NCBI RefSeq assembly: GCF_008041945.1
Contig: NZ_VKAD01000001.1
Coordinates: 1,240,001 to 1,304,000 of the forward strand
From: Reinekea thalattae
GTDB lineage: Bacteria; Pseudomonadota; Gammaproteobacteria; Pseudomonadales; Natronospirillaceae
Direction: 5' to 3'
DNA: 64,000 nucleotides
The notes beneath the pieces were generated by a model that saw only the letters and a program-made list of their open reading frames with translations, was not told where the DNA came from and searched no databases. Below, piece by piece: positions 29,966-39,869 of the stretch. Position numbers and translations under genes: made by a program. Each line of letters opens with the position of its first letter. Position 1 is the stretch's first letter.

Positions 29966-31321
29966 TCAATCTGCATTTGCGCTATTTTTCCAAACCAATC
30001 GCAAACTTGGGTCATTAATACCTGCTTGGTAGCCCTGAACAACAAATAAGTCCGCCACAGCCACCAATTGATCGCCACTGTACAGCAGTGGAATCCGATA
30101 ACGCAGCCAAGGTTTAACACGATACTCTTGCAGTAAACGTTTTAAATCACGACTTTTTGAGCGCCCTGCTGGCTGAATAACTTCACCGCCGCTACGTAAT
30201 CGCCAGTTCAAATTCGGCAAACCTGTTTGCAAACTTAGGGTTGGATCCTGTTTATCAGCCGAGACCTGTAAACCAACCCAGCCGACTCCAGCCCAATATT
30301 GCAATTCTTGTTCACTGACTGCTGGCGGTAATGCTGGCTCTGGCATATCTGCCACCCAATAAATTGCAGGCCCGTGACGACGAATAGCCCCTTGACCAAG
30401 ACGAACCTCTGGGGTCGCATCGGCCCGAGCATGAATCACCGCACGATAAATCTCTTTGAGCCGCTGTTTGGACGGTACTTGCTGACCAATCTTAAGCAGC
30501 CAAGCATGCAATAGGCTAAGCATTTGCGCTTCACTAAAATCATTAAGTTGCACCAGCTTTAGGCCTTGGTCGAAACTGAGCCGATGTTGCAACTCTTGTT
30601 CGACAACAAACGATTGGCTAATGGCTGCATCATTGCCTGATGCCAGCAGATCAATACTGCTTTGGATACGCTGCCGATAAGCAGGCCAACGTGCTTCTAG
30701 CATGGGTAAGACGTTGTGGCGCAGATAATTTCTATCCAACAATACATCATCGTTCGAATCATCCTCAATCCACGCCAAACCCAAATGCTCTGCCCATTCA
30801 ATAAGCTGAGCCTTAGACAGACTCAGCAAAGGCCGAAACAACTGATAATGATCTCGACGAGACAAACTCGCCATTGCCTTTAAGCCGTGTACACCAGCGC
30901 CGCGCATCAAGCGTAAAAAGAAGGTTTCGACCTGATCATCCAAATGATGCGCCAGTAACAGCACCCCACCTTCTGGTATTGTTTCAGCGAATTTCTCATA
31001 CCGTAGCGTTCGCGCCGCAGCTTCAAGGCCAGCACCATTAACAACCGTATTTCCCTGCAAACCAATAAACTCACAACCCAACAATTCACACTGCTGCTGA
31101 CAATGCTGCGCCCATTCCTCTGCTCGAGCAGATAAACCATGATTGATATGAATGGCGGTTACCTGCTTAGCAGGAAAGCACTGGCAAGCAAGTTCTAGCA
31201 ATAACCGAGAATCAACGCCGCCGCTGTAACCAACATAAAGCTGAGTCGACTTTAATTGCGCAAGTTCGGCTTTAAAATCTGTTAAAAAAGAGGAATACCA
31301 TTGAGATGAAGATGACGACAA
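29966..31321 (-). CDS. tilS: tRNA(Ile)-lysidine synthase
   Basis: An enzyme of about 451 residues that converts C34 of tRNA-Ile(CAT) to lysidine. The PP-loop VGYSGGVDSRLLL (around 33-43), HINHGLSARAEEWAQHC and LLLAHHLDDQVETFFLRLMRG identify it, and TilS substrate-binding and C-terminal domains follow (GRSKSRDLKRLLQEYRVKPWLRYRIPLLYSGDQLVAVADLFV). No ATG lies near the start. A TTG at 31321 has GGAG six bases before it; a TTG four codons upstream overlaps that SD. The accA-tilS-pyrG order is typical; here a GNAT gene is inserted between accA and tilS. Confidence 0.94.
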   Translation of the reverse strand: MSSSSSQWYSSFLTDFKAELAQLKSTQLYVGYSGGVDSRLLLELACQCFPAKQVTAIHINHGLSARAEEWAQHCQQQCELLGCEFIGLQGNTVVNGAGLEAAARTLRYEKFAETIPEGGVLLLAHHLDDQVETFFLRLMRGAGVHGLKAMASLSRRDHYQLFRPLLSLSKAQLIEWAEHLGLAWIEDDSNDDVLLDRNYLRHNVLPMLEARWPAYRQRIQSSIDLLASGNDAAISQSFVVEQELQHRLSFDQGLKLVQLNDFSEAQMLSLLHAWLLKIGQQVPSKQRLKEIYRAVIHARADATPEVRLGQGAIRRHGPAIYWVADMPEPALPPAVSEQELQYWAGVGWVGLQVSADKQDPTLSLQTGLPNLNWRLRSGGEVIQPAGRSKSRDLKRLLQEYRVKPWLRYRIPLLYSGDQLVAVADLFVVQGYQAGINDPSLRLVWKNSANAD

Positions 31322-31351
31322 GCAAGACTCCAAGGCTTAGCTTAATAAGGC

Positions 31352-31858
31352 TTAGGTTAACGACCAAAGATAGCGAAGTTTGGCACGATCGCCTCGTCGC
31401 CACAATTCAGAACCTTGTGGTACATCAACTCGCTCAATATAAGTTGCGCCAATTTTTTCACAGGTACGGATAGAAGCAATGTTATCTGGATTGCAGGTAA
31501 TCCAAAGCTCCGAAAAGCCTTCTTCAAGCGCAACCGTTTTCAGTAGCAAGCAGGCTTCTGCAGCGTAAGAATGACCTCGGTAGCCGCGCCGGATGCCATA
31601 ACCCAACTGGCCGCCATATTTCAGTAATGACGGTTTGGAACCAAGGCGCAGGTCGATCTGACCAATGGGCGTGCCGTTAAGCAAAACAATATTAAACAGA
31701 TAGGCAGGCACTGCTTCGAGCGCCTCACTGGCAGGGATGACTCGGTTGTACACCAACCCTACTGAGTCACCAAAGAGTGCATCTACTATTTTCGGCTGAG
31801 TCACACGGCGTTCACTTTGAAACCAATATGATCGGCAGATTAATCGATTTTCAGGCAA
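31352..31858 (-). CDS. GNAT family N-acetyltransferase
   Basis: A predicted acetyl-CoA-dependent acyltransferase of about 168 residues. The acetyl-CoA loop is seen as GIRRGYRGHSYAAEACLLLKTVA, preceded by QIDLRLG and followed by ELWITCNPDNIASIRTCEKIGATYIER, all GNAT motifs. The target is unknown. The first possible start codon in this frame is a TTG with no clear SD, so the true start may differ. It is inserted between accA and tilS, which adjoin in many relatives. Confidence 0.85.
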   Translation of the reverse strand: MPENRLICRSYWFQSERRVTQPKIVDALFGDSVGLVYNRVIPASEALEAVPAYLFNIVLLNGTPIGQIDLRLGSKPSLLKYGGQLGYGIRRGYRGHSYAAEACLLLKTVALEEGFSELWITCNPDNIASIRTCEKIGATYIERVDVPQGSELWRRGDRAKLRYLWSLT

Positions 31859-31921
31859 TAAAATAGGTGATCATTTCGATTTGAGCACCTACTTTACCGA
31901 GCTGACAATAAAAAGTGTGAC

Positions 31922-32875
31922 CTAAGCCTGCACACCATAAGACATTAAACGCTGGTAACGACGTTCCAATAACTCATCGAGTGGTTTTTGCTTTAGTTCA
32001 TCAAGCTGCTGTGTCAGCACTTCTTTGACGCGACGATTCATGTCATCGAAGTCTCGGTGAGCGCCGCCCAATGGTTCTTCAATAATATGATCAACAATAC
32101 ACAACTCTTTTAAACGGTGCGCCGCAATGCCCATCGCTTCGGCTGCGTCGGCTGCTTTATCAGCTGTTTTCCAAAGAATGGAGGCGCAGCCTTCTGGTGA
32201 AATAACCGAATAAGTACTGTATTGCAGCATGTTCAGTTGATCACAAACGCCAATTGCCAATGCACCACCTGAACCACCTTCACCAATAACGGTAGAAATG
32301 ATCGGCGTTTTTAATGACGACATTTTAAGCAGATTATAAGCAATAGCTTCAGACTGGCCGCGTTCTTCGGCACCGATACCAGGATAAGCACCCATTGTGT
32401 CGATAAAGGTAATCACTGGCATTTTAAAGCGCTCAGCCATTTGCATCAGACGCAAAGCCTTGCGATAACCTTCTGGTCGAGGCATCGCAAAGTTACGGCG
32501 GACCTTCTCTTCGGTTTCGCGACCTTTCTGATGACCAATGATCATCACCGGCAAACTATCTAAGCGAGCAACACCGCCAACAATCGCTGCATCGTCGGCG
32601 TAATGGCGATCACCATGCAACTCATCAAAGTCATTAAATACCCCTTTGATGTAGTCTAGTGTGTACGGACGCTTAGGGTGCCGAGCCACTTTAGAGATCT
32701 GCCAAGCGCTCAACTTGTTATAAATTTGAGCGGTTAATTTGGTGGATTGTTGCGTTAACTTATCAATTTCTGCAGCGATATTCAGATCGTTCCGATTGCC
32801 GACCAATCGCAACTCATCGATTTTGGAAATGAGGTCAGCAATGGGCTGTTCAAAGTCTAAATAATCCGGATTCAT
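31922..32875 (-). CDS. accA: Acetyl-CoA carboxylase carboxyltransferase subunit alpha
   Basis: A 317-residue subunit that with AccD transfers carboxyl from biotin to acetyl-CoA, the committed step of fatty acid synthesis. It begins [21 protein letters not shown] and contains [61 protein letters not shown] and [14 protein letters not shown]. The second of two adjacent ATGs is preferred (SD AGGA six bases upstream). An upstream stretch of 36 codons in frame has no homology and is left out. It follows dnaE, the usual arrangement. Confidence 0.97.
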   Translation of the reverse strand: MNPDYLDFEQPIADLISKIDELRLVGNRNDLNIAAEIDKLTQQSTKLTAQIYNKLSAWQISKVARHPKRPYTLDYIKGVFNDFDELHGDRHYADDAAIVGGVARLDSLPVMIIGHQKGRETEEKVRRNFAMPRPEGYRKALRLMQMAERFKMPVITFIDTMGAYPGIGAEERGQSEAIAYNLLKMSSLKTPIISTVIGEGGSGGALAIGVCDQLNMLQYSTYSVISPEGCASILWKTADKAADAAEAMGIAAHRLKELCIVDHIIEEPLGGAHRDFDDMNRRVKEVLTQQLDELKQKPLDELLERRYQRLMSYGVQA

Positions 32876-33067
32876 CATCTTTCCTGTTAAGAAAATTTTA
32901 TCTAAGTAAACATCCGTGCCGATTAAAGTATGGCACGTCAACCATAGCGTTACCTTAATGGCCTGACGCGAAACGAACAATATCACGTCAGAAGATTAAG
33001 CTATGAGCAAAAGTTCACAATAGTCGTTCGCCACCTTTACGCTTTAGTGACGGCATTAGATTAGTCA

Positions 33068-36000
33068 TTAGTGATAGCGGAAGCGATAGCCCGTTGCTGA
33101 GAAGCGTTGCTTTAATTCGTGCAACACCTCATCTTCCAGCCGAATTCGGTGTGAGTCTGATAATCTCACCAGACCATTGGCCCAGTCATTTTGATACTGA
33201 ATCCAAATTTCACAGCCTTGCCCCTCTGCGAGCCCTTGCTGAATTAGCGGCTTAAGCTGAGTTAAAAACTGAGTGCTGTGCTCAGAGTGAACATCAAACT
33301 CGATACCTTTAATCAGTTTCTGGCGGGCATCTTCTAGCGAATAAAGCTTTTGGGTACGAATTCTGGCGCGATCGCTGTAGTCATCCCAGCCGAGCTCGGC
33401 TTCAATAACCACCACGGTATCTGGGATAAGCGCCTCTTTATATTCTTGATAGCTCTCGCCAAACAGCGTCATCTCAATGCGGCCTGTGCGGTCATCTAGC
33501 GTCACAATTGCCATGGTGTCGCCACGCTGGGTTTGGCGTGTACGAACGTTTAACACCAAGCCCGCCAAAGTATGGCTGTTGCCGCGGCGATAGCGTTTTA
33601 GCTCTTCGCCTGAGGCTTCAATTTCAGACAGCCGCATAGATACTAGCTGATTAACTTCTTGTTCAAATTCATCGATCGGATGGCCAGTCAAATAAAGCCC
33701 TAGGGTTTCTTTTTCACCGGCTAAGCGATCTTTTAGTGAAGATTCGACACATTGCCGATAAGGCTGATATACATCGGTTGTTTCTTCCTCTTCGATAGCA
33801 CCAAACATATCCATCATGCCTGCAGCCTGATTATTGGCGTGCTGATCCGCTGCTTTGACAGCGTCAGGCATGGCTTCGAGCATCAGTGTTCGGTGCGGCC
33901 CAATTTGGTCCAAAGCGCCAGCTTTGATCAACGCCTCGATGGCTCGTTTGTTTACTTTTCGCGCATCAACTCGCTGGCAGAAATCAAACAAATCAGTAAA
34001 GGGGCCGGACTTGCGCGCTTCAACAATTGCTTCCACTGGGCCTTCACCAACGCCCTTGATCGCGCCTAAGCCATAAATCACCTGATTATTGTCGTTGACG
34101 GTAAAGTAATAGGCTCCAGCGTTAACGTCCGGCGGCAGTACGTCGACGTTCATTTGTCGACATTCTTCGATAAAAATAACCACCTTTTCGGTGTTTTGCA
34201 GTTCCGACGATAGCGTCGCTGCCATAAACGCCGCAGGATAGTGGGTCTTTAACCAGAGTGTTTGGTACGACACCAAGGCGTAGGCAGCCGAGTGTGATTT
34301 GTTAAAACCATAGCCGGCGAATTTTTCAACCAAGTCAAAAATCTTAATTGCGAGCTCGCCATCAATACCGTTATTAATCGCTCCTTGCTCGAACACTTCG
34401 CGCTGCTTCGCCATCTCTTCTGGTTTCTTTTTACCCATGGCACGACGCAACATATCTGCGCCGCCCAAGGTATAGCCAGCCAAAACCTGAGCAATCTGCA
34501 TCACCTGTTCTTGGTACAAAATAATACCGTAGGTCGGTGCTAATATCGGTTTTAGCGATTCGTGCTGATATTGAGCATCAGGATAAGAAAGTTCTTCACG
34601 GCCGTGCTTACGATTAATAAAGTTATCAACCATGCCCGATTGCAACGGACCTGGGCGAAACAAAGCCACCAAGGCGATCATATCTTCTAAGCAGTCCGGT
34701 TGCAGACGATGAACCAAGTCTTTCATACCGCGGGATTCTAGCTGGAACACGGCGGTCGTTTTGGCTTGTTTTAACAGATCGAACGAGGCTTCATCGTTTA
34801 ACGGAATACGCGCAATATCGATGGCTTCTTTGCCTTCAGCGGCGCGCCTTGGGTTAATAATCTTTAATGCCCAATCAATGATGGTGAGCGTTCTAAGACC
34901 TAAGAAGTCAAACTTAACCAGACCTGCCGATTCAACATCGTTTTTATCAAATTGAGTGACCAAGCCATTGCCGTCTTCATCACACAACAGCGGCGAGAAG
35001 TCAGTCAATTTTGTTGGCGCAATCACCACGCCACCAGCATGCTTACCGGTTTGGCGCGTGATTCCTTCCAGCTTTAAAGCCATTTCCCAGATGTCAGCGG
35101 CTTCCTCATCTTCATCAAGGAACTCTTGCAATTCACTGACTTCTTCGCGTGCCTTTTCCAGCTTCATACCCGGATCTGGCGGAATCAATTTAGACAGTTT
35201 ATCAGCCAAACCAAAAGGCTTGCCCTGTACACGCGCAACATCTCGCACCACCGCTTTTGCGGCCATGGTGCCGAAGGTAACAATCTGAGACACCGCCTGA
35301 CGACCGTAAGTGTCGGCAACGTATTGAATCACTCGCTCTCGACCGTCCATGCAGAAGTCGACATCAAAGTCCGGCATCGAAACCCGCTCTGGGTTGAGGA
35401 ATCGTTCGAACAGCAAGTCGTACTCTAACGGGTCTAGATCGGTAATATCCAATACCCAAGCCACCAACGAACCGGCACCGGAGCCTCGGCCCGGGCCCAC
35501 TGGCACGCCGTTTTCTTTACCCCAACGGATAAAGTCCATAACGATCAGGAAGTAGCCGGGGAAACCCATCTGTATGATGATGTCGAGTTCAAACTTTAGG
35601 CGATCAAAATAAGCCTGTCGGCGTTCTTCGTAGTCCGGTTGCTGCTTATCGAGGGCGATAGTTAATCGGTTCTCAAGGCCTTCCGCCGAAAGCTTGCGAA
35701 AATACTCATCCATGGTCATGCCATCTGGCACTGGGTAATCTGGTAAGTAATATTTGCCCAGCTCAACTGGCACCGTACAACGCACCGCAATGGCTAAGCT
35801 GTTCTCTAAGGCTTCTGGGATATCCGAAAACAACTCGGACATCTCGTCTGGCGATTTTAAATACTGCTCTTCGGAGTAATGGCGTTTACGCTTAGGATCA
35901 TCCAGCGTGACACCTTCATTGATACAAACCCGAGTTTCGTGTGCTTCAAAGTCTTCACGAGTTAAAAACATCACATCGTTAGTGGCGACAACGGGAATAG

Positions 36001-36571
36001 ACAACTTGCGGGCAATCAACAAACTGCCCTGAACCAGGGTTTCATCCTGCTCACGCGAGGTACGTTGTAATTCTAGATAAAACCGATCACCAAAGACTTG
36101 ACGCCAATGCGCCGCATTAGCTTCTGCCTGCTCGGCATTACCACGCAACAAGGCTTGGCCGACATTACCCCAACGCGCGCCAGACAACAGAATTAAGCCC
36201 TGCTGTTTCGCCTCAATCCATTCGGGTTTAACGATAGCTTTGTCATGATGCTGGTTAGTTTGGTAAGCATCGGAGATTAGTTCGGTTAGATTACGATAGC
36301 CGGTTTCGTTACAGGCCAGTAACGTCATTAAAAAGGGAGCACCCGGCTCTGCCGCATTTTCCAGCCACAGATCCGCGCCTAAAATCGGTTTAATGCCACT
36401 ACCAATCGCCGCATTGTAGAACTTCACCAAGCCAAAAAAGTTAGTGATATCGGTAATCGCAACCGCTGGCATTTGGCTACTGGCGACCGCATTCACTAAA
36501 GGCTTTACTCTAACAATGCCATCAACGAGTGAGTATTCAGTATGAACTCTGAGGTGTACAAATTGGGTCAT
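33068..36571 (-). CDS. dnaE: DNA polymerase III alpha subunit
   Basis: A 1167-residue replicative polymerase subunit. The N-terminal PHP domain starts FVHLRVHTEYSLVDGIVRVKPLV. The polymerase palm has GPGRGSGAGSLVAW and PDFDVDF with catalytic Asp401 and Asp403 at the E. coli positions, followed by the fingers (VEKFAGYGFNKSHSAAYALVSYQTLWLKTHYP). Helix-hairpin-helix, OB fold (LAGLVLNVRTRQTQRGDTMAIVTLDDRTGRIEMTLF) and C-terminal clamp/tau-binding regions complete it. SD AGAG precedes the ATG. It lies between rnhB and accA, as in E. coli. Confidence 0.98.
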   Translation of the reverse strand: MTQFVHLRVHTEYSLVDGIVRVKPLVNAVASSQMPAVAITDITNFFGLVKFYNAAIGSGIKPILGADLWLENAAEPGAPFLMTLLACNETGYRNLTELISDAYQTNQHHDKAIVKPEWIEAKQQGLILLSGARWGNVGQALLRGNAEQAEANAAHWRQVFGDRFYLELQRTSREQDETLVQGSLLIARKLSIPVVATNDVMFLTREDFEAHETRVCINEGVTLDDPKRKRHYSEEQYLKSPDEMSELFSDIPEALENSLAIAVRCTVPVELGKYYLPDYPVPDGMTMDEYFRKLSAEGLENRLTIALDKQQPDYEERRQAYFDRLKFELDIIIQMGFPGYFLIVMDFIRWGKENGVPVGPGRGSGAGSLVAWVLDITDLDPLEYDLLFERFLNPERVSMPDFDVDFCMDGRERVIQYVADTYGRQAVSQIVTFGTMAAKAVVRDVARVQGKPFGLADKLSKLIPPDPGMKLEKAREEVSELQEFLDEDEEAADIWEMALKLEGITRQTGKHAGGVVIAPTKLTDFSPLLCDEDGNGLVTQFDKNDVESAGLVKFDFLGLRTLTIIDWALKIINPRRAAEGKEAIDIARIPLNDEASFDLLKQAKTTAVFQLESRGMKDLVHRLQPDCLEDMIALVALFRPGPLQSGMVDNFINRKHGREELSYPDAQYQHESLKPILAPTYGIILYQEQVMQIAQVLAGYTLGGADMLRRAMGKKKPEEMAKQREVFEQGAINNGIDGELAIKIFDLVEKFAGYGFNKSHSAAYALVSYQTLWLKTHYPAAFMAATLSSELQNTEKVVIFIEECRQMNVDVLPPDVNAGAYYFTVNDNNQVIYGLGAIKGVGEGPVEAIVEARKSGPFTDLFDFCQRVDARKVNKRAIEALIKAGALDQIGPHRTLMLEAMPDAVKAADQHANNQAAGMMDMFGAIEEEETTDVYQPYRQCVESSLKDRLAGEKETLGLYLTGHPIDEFEQEVNQLVSMRLSEIEASGEELKRYRRGNSHTLAGLVLNVRTRQTQRGDTMAIVTLDDRTGRIEMTLFGESYQEYKEALIPDTVVVIEAELGWDDYSDRARIRTQKLYSLEDARQKLIKGIEFDVHSEHSTQFLTQLKPLIQQGLAEGQGCEIWIQYQNDWANGLVRLSDSHRIRLEDEVLHELKQRFSATGYRFRYH

Positions 36572-36596
36572 CGATCTCTACTTTTTGCGTTCTACT

Positions 36597-36615
36597 AATA
36601 AGCGATGCGCTTATT
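36597..36615. repeat. Eight-base inverted repeat upstream of dnaE
   Basis: AATAAGCG and CGCTTATT form a perfect stem with a three-base loop 26 bases upstream of the dnaE ATG. It may be a leader hairpin or a regulator site. Confidence 0.5.
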
Positions 36616-36665
36616 GAGGCGTTACTATTAATTCAATAATACTGATTCATTTAATGCTTACTGAT

Positions 36666-36696
36666 TAATAGTTGCTAATTTTAATAGTTACTAATT
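36666..36696. repeat. Short tandem repeat between rnhB and dnaE
   Basis: Two near-identical units, TAATAGTTGCTAATT and TAATAGTTACTAATT, lie one base apart, with a decayed third unit (AACAGTTACTGCTA) after them. The 136-base spacer is very AT-rich. Unit spacing (16 bases) could place repeats on nearly the same DNA face, but it may be simple slippage. Confidence 0.6.
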
Positions 36697-36707
36697 AACA
36701 GTTACTG

Positions 36708-37316
36708 CTACTGGTTCCCTATGAGCTTGTTTTTAATCGGCGCAAACGAACGACGATGCTCGGCTAAAATACCATGCAGCTCTATTGCTTGCAGATGTTG
36801 CGCTGTGCCATAGCCCTTATGATTTTTAAAACCATACTGCGGGTGCTTTTTATCCAGTTCGATCATCTGCGTATCTCGCGCCACCTTGGCTACAATAGAG
36901 GCTGCGGAAATTTCTGCAACCTTACCATCACCCTTAACGATAGCCTCAGCTAGGCAAGGTAAACCACTAGGGATTTTATTACCGTCGATAAGGCAAAGTT
37001 CGGGCTGAATACTTAAGCCTGATACGGCTCTGGTCATTGCTAATAGCGTTGCTTGTAAGATATTTAGCTGATCGATTTCGGACACGCTAGCGCGACCAAG
37101 GCTTACCGAGAGCGCACTCTGATGGATCTGCTCTGCCAGTAGCGCTCGTTTTTTTTCGCTCAGTTTTTTTGAATCATTTAAGCCTTCAATCGGCTGGTTT
37201 GGATCAAGGATAACCGCAGCGGCAACTACGTCGCCCGCCAAAGGGCCGCGACCGACTTCATCGACACCGGCAATCAGGTTGTGACCGGCAAAGAATTCAA
37301 AACCCGCCTGCGTCAT
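36708..37316 (-). CDS. rnhB: Ribonuclease HII
   Basis: A 202-residue endonuclease that cuts RNA in RNA-DNA hybrids and single ribonucleotides in DNA. The active site reads [20 protein letters not shown] (Asp19, Glu20), with LIDGNKIP and [37 protein letters not shown] further on. It overlaps lpxB by four bases (ATGA). The lpxB-rnhB-dnaE order is conserved. Confidence 0.96.
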   Translation of the reverse strand: MTQAGFEFFAGHNLIAGVDEVGRGPLAGDVVAAAVILDPNQPIEGLNDSKKLSEKKRALLAEQIHQSALSVSLGRASVSEIDQLNILQATLLAMTRAVSGLSIQPELCLIDGNKIPSGLPCLAEAIVKGDGKVAEISAASIVAKVARDTQMIELDKKHPQYGFKNHKGYGTAQHLQAIELHGILAEHRRSFAPIKNKLIGNQ

Positions 37317-38476
37317 TTTTTAGCGACACTCAATACCGCGTTCGCTGCCTGTTGATCGGCATTCAAAGCTAACTTTTTATGCCACTGACCGGCTCGTTCA
37401 ATGAAATCTTGGCGATACTCGGTATCCTGCAACGCGGTCACTAAATCTTGGCTTATTTGCTCGGCAGTCGCAGCGCCCTGTAAGCGTTCCGGCACCCAAT
37501 CACGCTGCTCTAATATGTTTGGCAGCGCAACCCAACGCGTGGTTGCTAACTTGGAGATAATAAAAAACGACAGTGGACTCATCTTGTAAGCCACGACCAT
37601 CGGCTTTTTCAATAGCATCGTTTGCAAGGTTGCCGTTCCTGAAGCAACAAGCGTCACATCACTGGCGGCAATGGCTTGATCGGCTTGCTGATCCAGAATC
37701 TGAATATCAATCGGCAACGACAACTCAGCCAATAAAGCTTCTATTTGTTGCCGTCGTTTGGCATTAGCAGCAGGCAACAGCACTTGGATATCGCCTAATT
37801 GCTGCTGCACTAATAATAGACTTTGCATAAACAGCGGCAGCAGTTGCTTTACTTCGCTACCGCGTGAACCGGGCAACATTGCTACCACTGGCTTTTTGCC
37901 ATCGACCGTCAATTTGCCATCGAGAATCAAGGCTTGACGCGCCGAATCGGTATCGGGTTCTAATGGCAGTTGATCGGCTAAGGTGTGACCAACAAAGGTC
38001 ACTGGAATGGATTCTTGGCGATAAAAATCAGCCTCAAACGGCAACAGCGTCAACATATGATCAACGGCTTTGCGGATGTTTTTAATACGCCCTTTGCGCC
38101 ATGCCCAAACCGATGGTGAAACATAGTGCACGGTTTTGATACCAGCGCGGCGCAATTGTTTTTCTAAGCCGATATTGAAATCTGGCGCATCAATACCAAC
38201 AAAAACATCGGGTTGAAAGTCGATACACCAATCACGGTAACGGGCGCGAATAGCAAACAGTTCACGTAGTCGACTGAGTACTTCAGTAATACCCATCACC
38301 GACAGGCGCTCCATCGGCACCAGCGATTGCATACCCTGCTCGATCATCAACGGGCCGCCAATACCAGCAAATTCAATATCTGGATATTGCGCTTTCAGCG
38401 CTTTCATCAGACCCGCGCCTAAAATATCACCACTGGCTTCTCCAGCCAGTAACGCAACCTTTAGCTTAGCGGCCAT
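37313..38476 (-). CDS. lpxB: Lipid-A-disaccharide synthase
   Basis: A 387-residue glycosyltransferase (GT19) that joins lipid X and UDP-diacylglucosamine. It starts [40 protein letters not shown] and has [72 protein letters not shown] and [21 protein letters not shown]. It acts at the inner face of the cytoplasmic membrane. Its ATG shares a base with the lpxA stop (TAATG). Confidence 0.97.
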   Translation of the reverse strand: MAAKLKVALLAGEASGDILGAGLMKALKAQYPDIEFAGIGGPLMIEQGMQSLVPMERLSVMGITEVLSRLRELFAIRARYRDWCIDFQPDVFVGIDAPDFNIGLEKQLRRAGIKTVHYVSPSVWAWRKGRIKNIRKAVDHMLTLLPFEADFYRQESIPVTFVGHTLADQLPLEPDTDSARQALILDGKLTVDGKKPVVAMLPGSRGSEVKQLLPLFMQSLLLVQQQLGDIQVLLPAANAKRRQQIEALLAELSLPIDIQILDQQADQAIAASDVTLVASGTATLQTMLLKKPMVVAYKMSPLSFFIISKLATTRWVALPNILEQRDWVPERLQGAATAEQISQDLVTALQDTEYRQDFIERAGQWHKKLALNADQQAANAVLSVAKK

Positions 38477-39246
38477 TAGCGCGCAATGCCTCGAGTCGAC
38501 TTTTTGATACTGTCGACGAACAACGCCACTTCAGCAAACTCAGCTGCGCTGGATTCTAATTCAACCAGAGCGTCCTTTAATATTCGGCCTTCGCGATAAA
38601 CGACCTTATAGGCTTGGCGTAAGGCGCGAATCGCTTCTTTCGAAAAGCCTCGACGCTTTAAACCTTCAAAGTTCATTCCGTGCGGTGCCGCAGGAAAGCC
38701 TTGCGCCATAATATAGGCAGGAATGTCTTTTAAAATGGTGGAGCCGGTGCCGATAAAAGCATGCTCACCGATCTGACAGAACTGATGCACACCGGTGTTA
38801 CCGCCTAAAATCGCGTGATCGCCGATTGTGCAGTGACCGGCAATTTGTGCGCTGTTGGCGACAATAACATGATCACCAATCGTGCAATCGTGTGCGACAT
38901 GACTGTAAGCCATAAATAAGCCGTGGCTACCGACTTTGGTATCGAACTCACCCTGCACGGTACCGCGCTGCATGGTGACGCATTCGCGAATGGTATTGGA
39001 GTCGCCAATGACCAAACGTGTCGGTTCGCCGTTGTATTTTAAATCTTGGCACTCTTCACCGATGCTGGCGAATTGAAAAATACGGTTATTTTTACCAATC
39101 ACAGTTGGGCCATTGATAACCACATGAGGGCCAATCCAAGTACCGTCTTGAATTTCTACATCGGCACCAATAACACTGTATGGGCCAATTTCCACAGTGT
39201 CGGCAATACGTGCCGACGGATCAATAATCGCGCTAGGGTGAATCAC
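38476..39246 (-). CDS. lpxA: UDP-N-acetylglucosamine acyltransferase LpxA
   Basis: A 256-residue enzyme that makes the first acylation in lipid A synthesis. Hexapeptide repeats form a left-handed beta helix ([25 protein letters not shown] ...), with the catalytic His in [17 protein letters not shown] and the C-terminal helical tail [29 protein letters not shown]. The start is a GTG at 39246, one base after the fabZ stop, with AAAGG six bases before it. No ATG in frame gives this N terminus; the longer open frame runs inside fabZ. Confidence 0.95.
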   Translation of the reverse strand: MIHPSAIIDPSARIADTVEIGPYSVIGADVEIQDGTWIGPHVVINGPTVIGKNNRIFQFASIGEECQDLKYNGEPTRLVIGDSNTIRECVTMQRGTVQGEFDTKVGSHGLFMAYSHVAHDCTIGDHVIVANSAQIAGHCTIGDHAILGGNTGVHQFCQIGEHAFIGTGSTILKDIPAYIMAQGFPAAPHGMNFEGLKRRGFSKEAIRALRQAYKVVYREGRILKDALVELESSAAEFAEVALFVDSIKKSTRGIAR

Positions 39247-39247
39247 A

Positions 39248-39700
39248 TTAAACCTTTCTTTCTGCACAAAGAATGGAGGCACTTGCCGCCAACTGACCAT
39301 CGACAGACGCCGTGCCTGTCACCTTATACATACCTCGACGTTCAGAAACGAACTGAACCTCTAAATCTAATCGATCTCCAGGAACGACTTGGCGTTTAAA
39401 TTTCACATTATCCAAACCGGCAAACAAATAAAGATAACCGTCCTCTGGACGATTGCCTGTCGTTAAAAATCCGTAAACGGCAGTGAGTTGCGCCAATGCT
39501 TCACAAATTAAAACACCTGGAAAAATAGCATTGTCTGGGAAGTGACCTTGAAACAGCTGTTCATTTGCAGAGACATTTTTATAGCCACGAATGCTTTCGC
39601 CAGCAGTATAATCAGTGACACGATCTAATAATAAAAAAGGGTAACGATGCGGCAACAACTCTTTTATCTGTTCAATATTCAGCGGCAACTCAATGCTCAT
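39248..39700 (-). CDS. fabZ: 3-hydroxyacyl-[ACP] dehydratase FabZ
   Basis: A 150-residue hot-dog-fold dehydratase of fatty acid elongation. [12 protein letters not shown] and [22 protein letters not shown] carry the catalytic His53 and Glu67. It is encoded with lpxA and lpxB, which compete for the same 3-hydroxyacyl-ACP pool. Upstream lies a 169-base AT-rich gap with a hairpin and a direct repeat before lpxD. Confidence 0.97.
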   Translation of the reverse strand: MSIELPLNIEQIKELLPHRYPFLLLDRVTDYTAGESIRGYKNVSANEQLFQGHFPDNAIFPGVLICEALAQLTAVYGFLTTGNRPEDGYLYLFAGLDNVKFKRQVVPGDRLDLEVQFVSERRGMYKVTGTASVDGQLAASASILCAERKV

Positions 39701-39724
39701 ATCACTTCCTTTTCTTTGTTAAGC

Positions 39725-39755
39725 AGCCGTCTTTGGCGACAGCAAAGCCGCGGCT
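39725..39755. repeat. Two-part hairpin between lpxD and fabZ
   Basis: AGCCG/CGGCT and CTTTG/CAAAG nest into one hairpin (39725-39755). On the plus strand it is followed by T runs, but the flanking genes are on the minus strand, so it is unlikely to be their terminator. It may slow transcription into fabZ or fold in the lpxD-fabZ mRNA. Confidence 0.55.
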
Positions 39756-39790
39756 ACTTTTTAAATTTTTTGGCTACTTTTAAATTAATT
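39752..39790. repeat. Direct repeat next to the lpxD-fabZ hairpin
   Basis: The unit GGCTACTTTT(T)AAATT occurs twice head-to-tail from 39752 and 39772, the first copy overlapping the hairpin arm. The rest of the spacer to 39869 is A/T-rich with no gene. Confidence 0.6.
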
Positions 39791-39869
39791 TTATCTTTGT
39801 AATTAGTTTTATATTTTTTAACACTCTCTAGATTGATTACGGCTGATCTAGTCAACTCTAAAAATTAAT

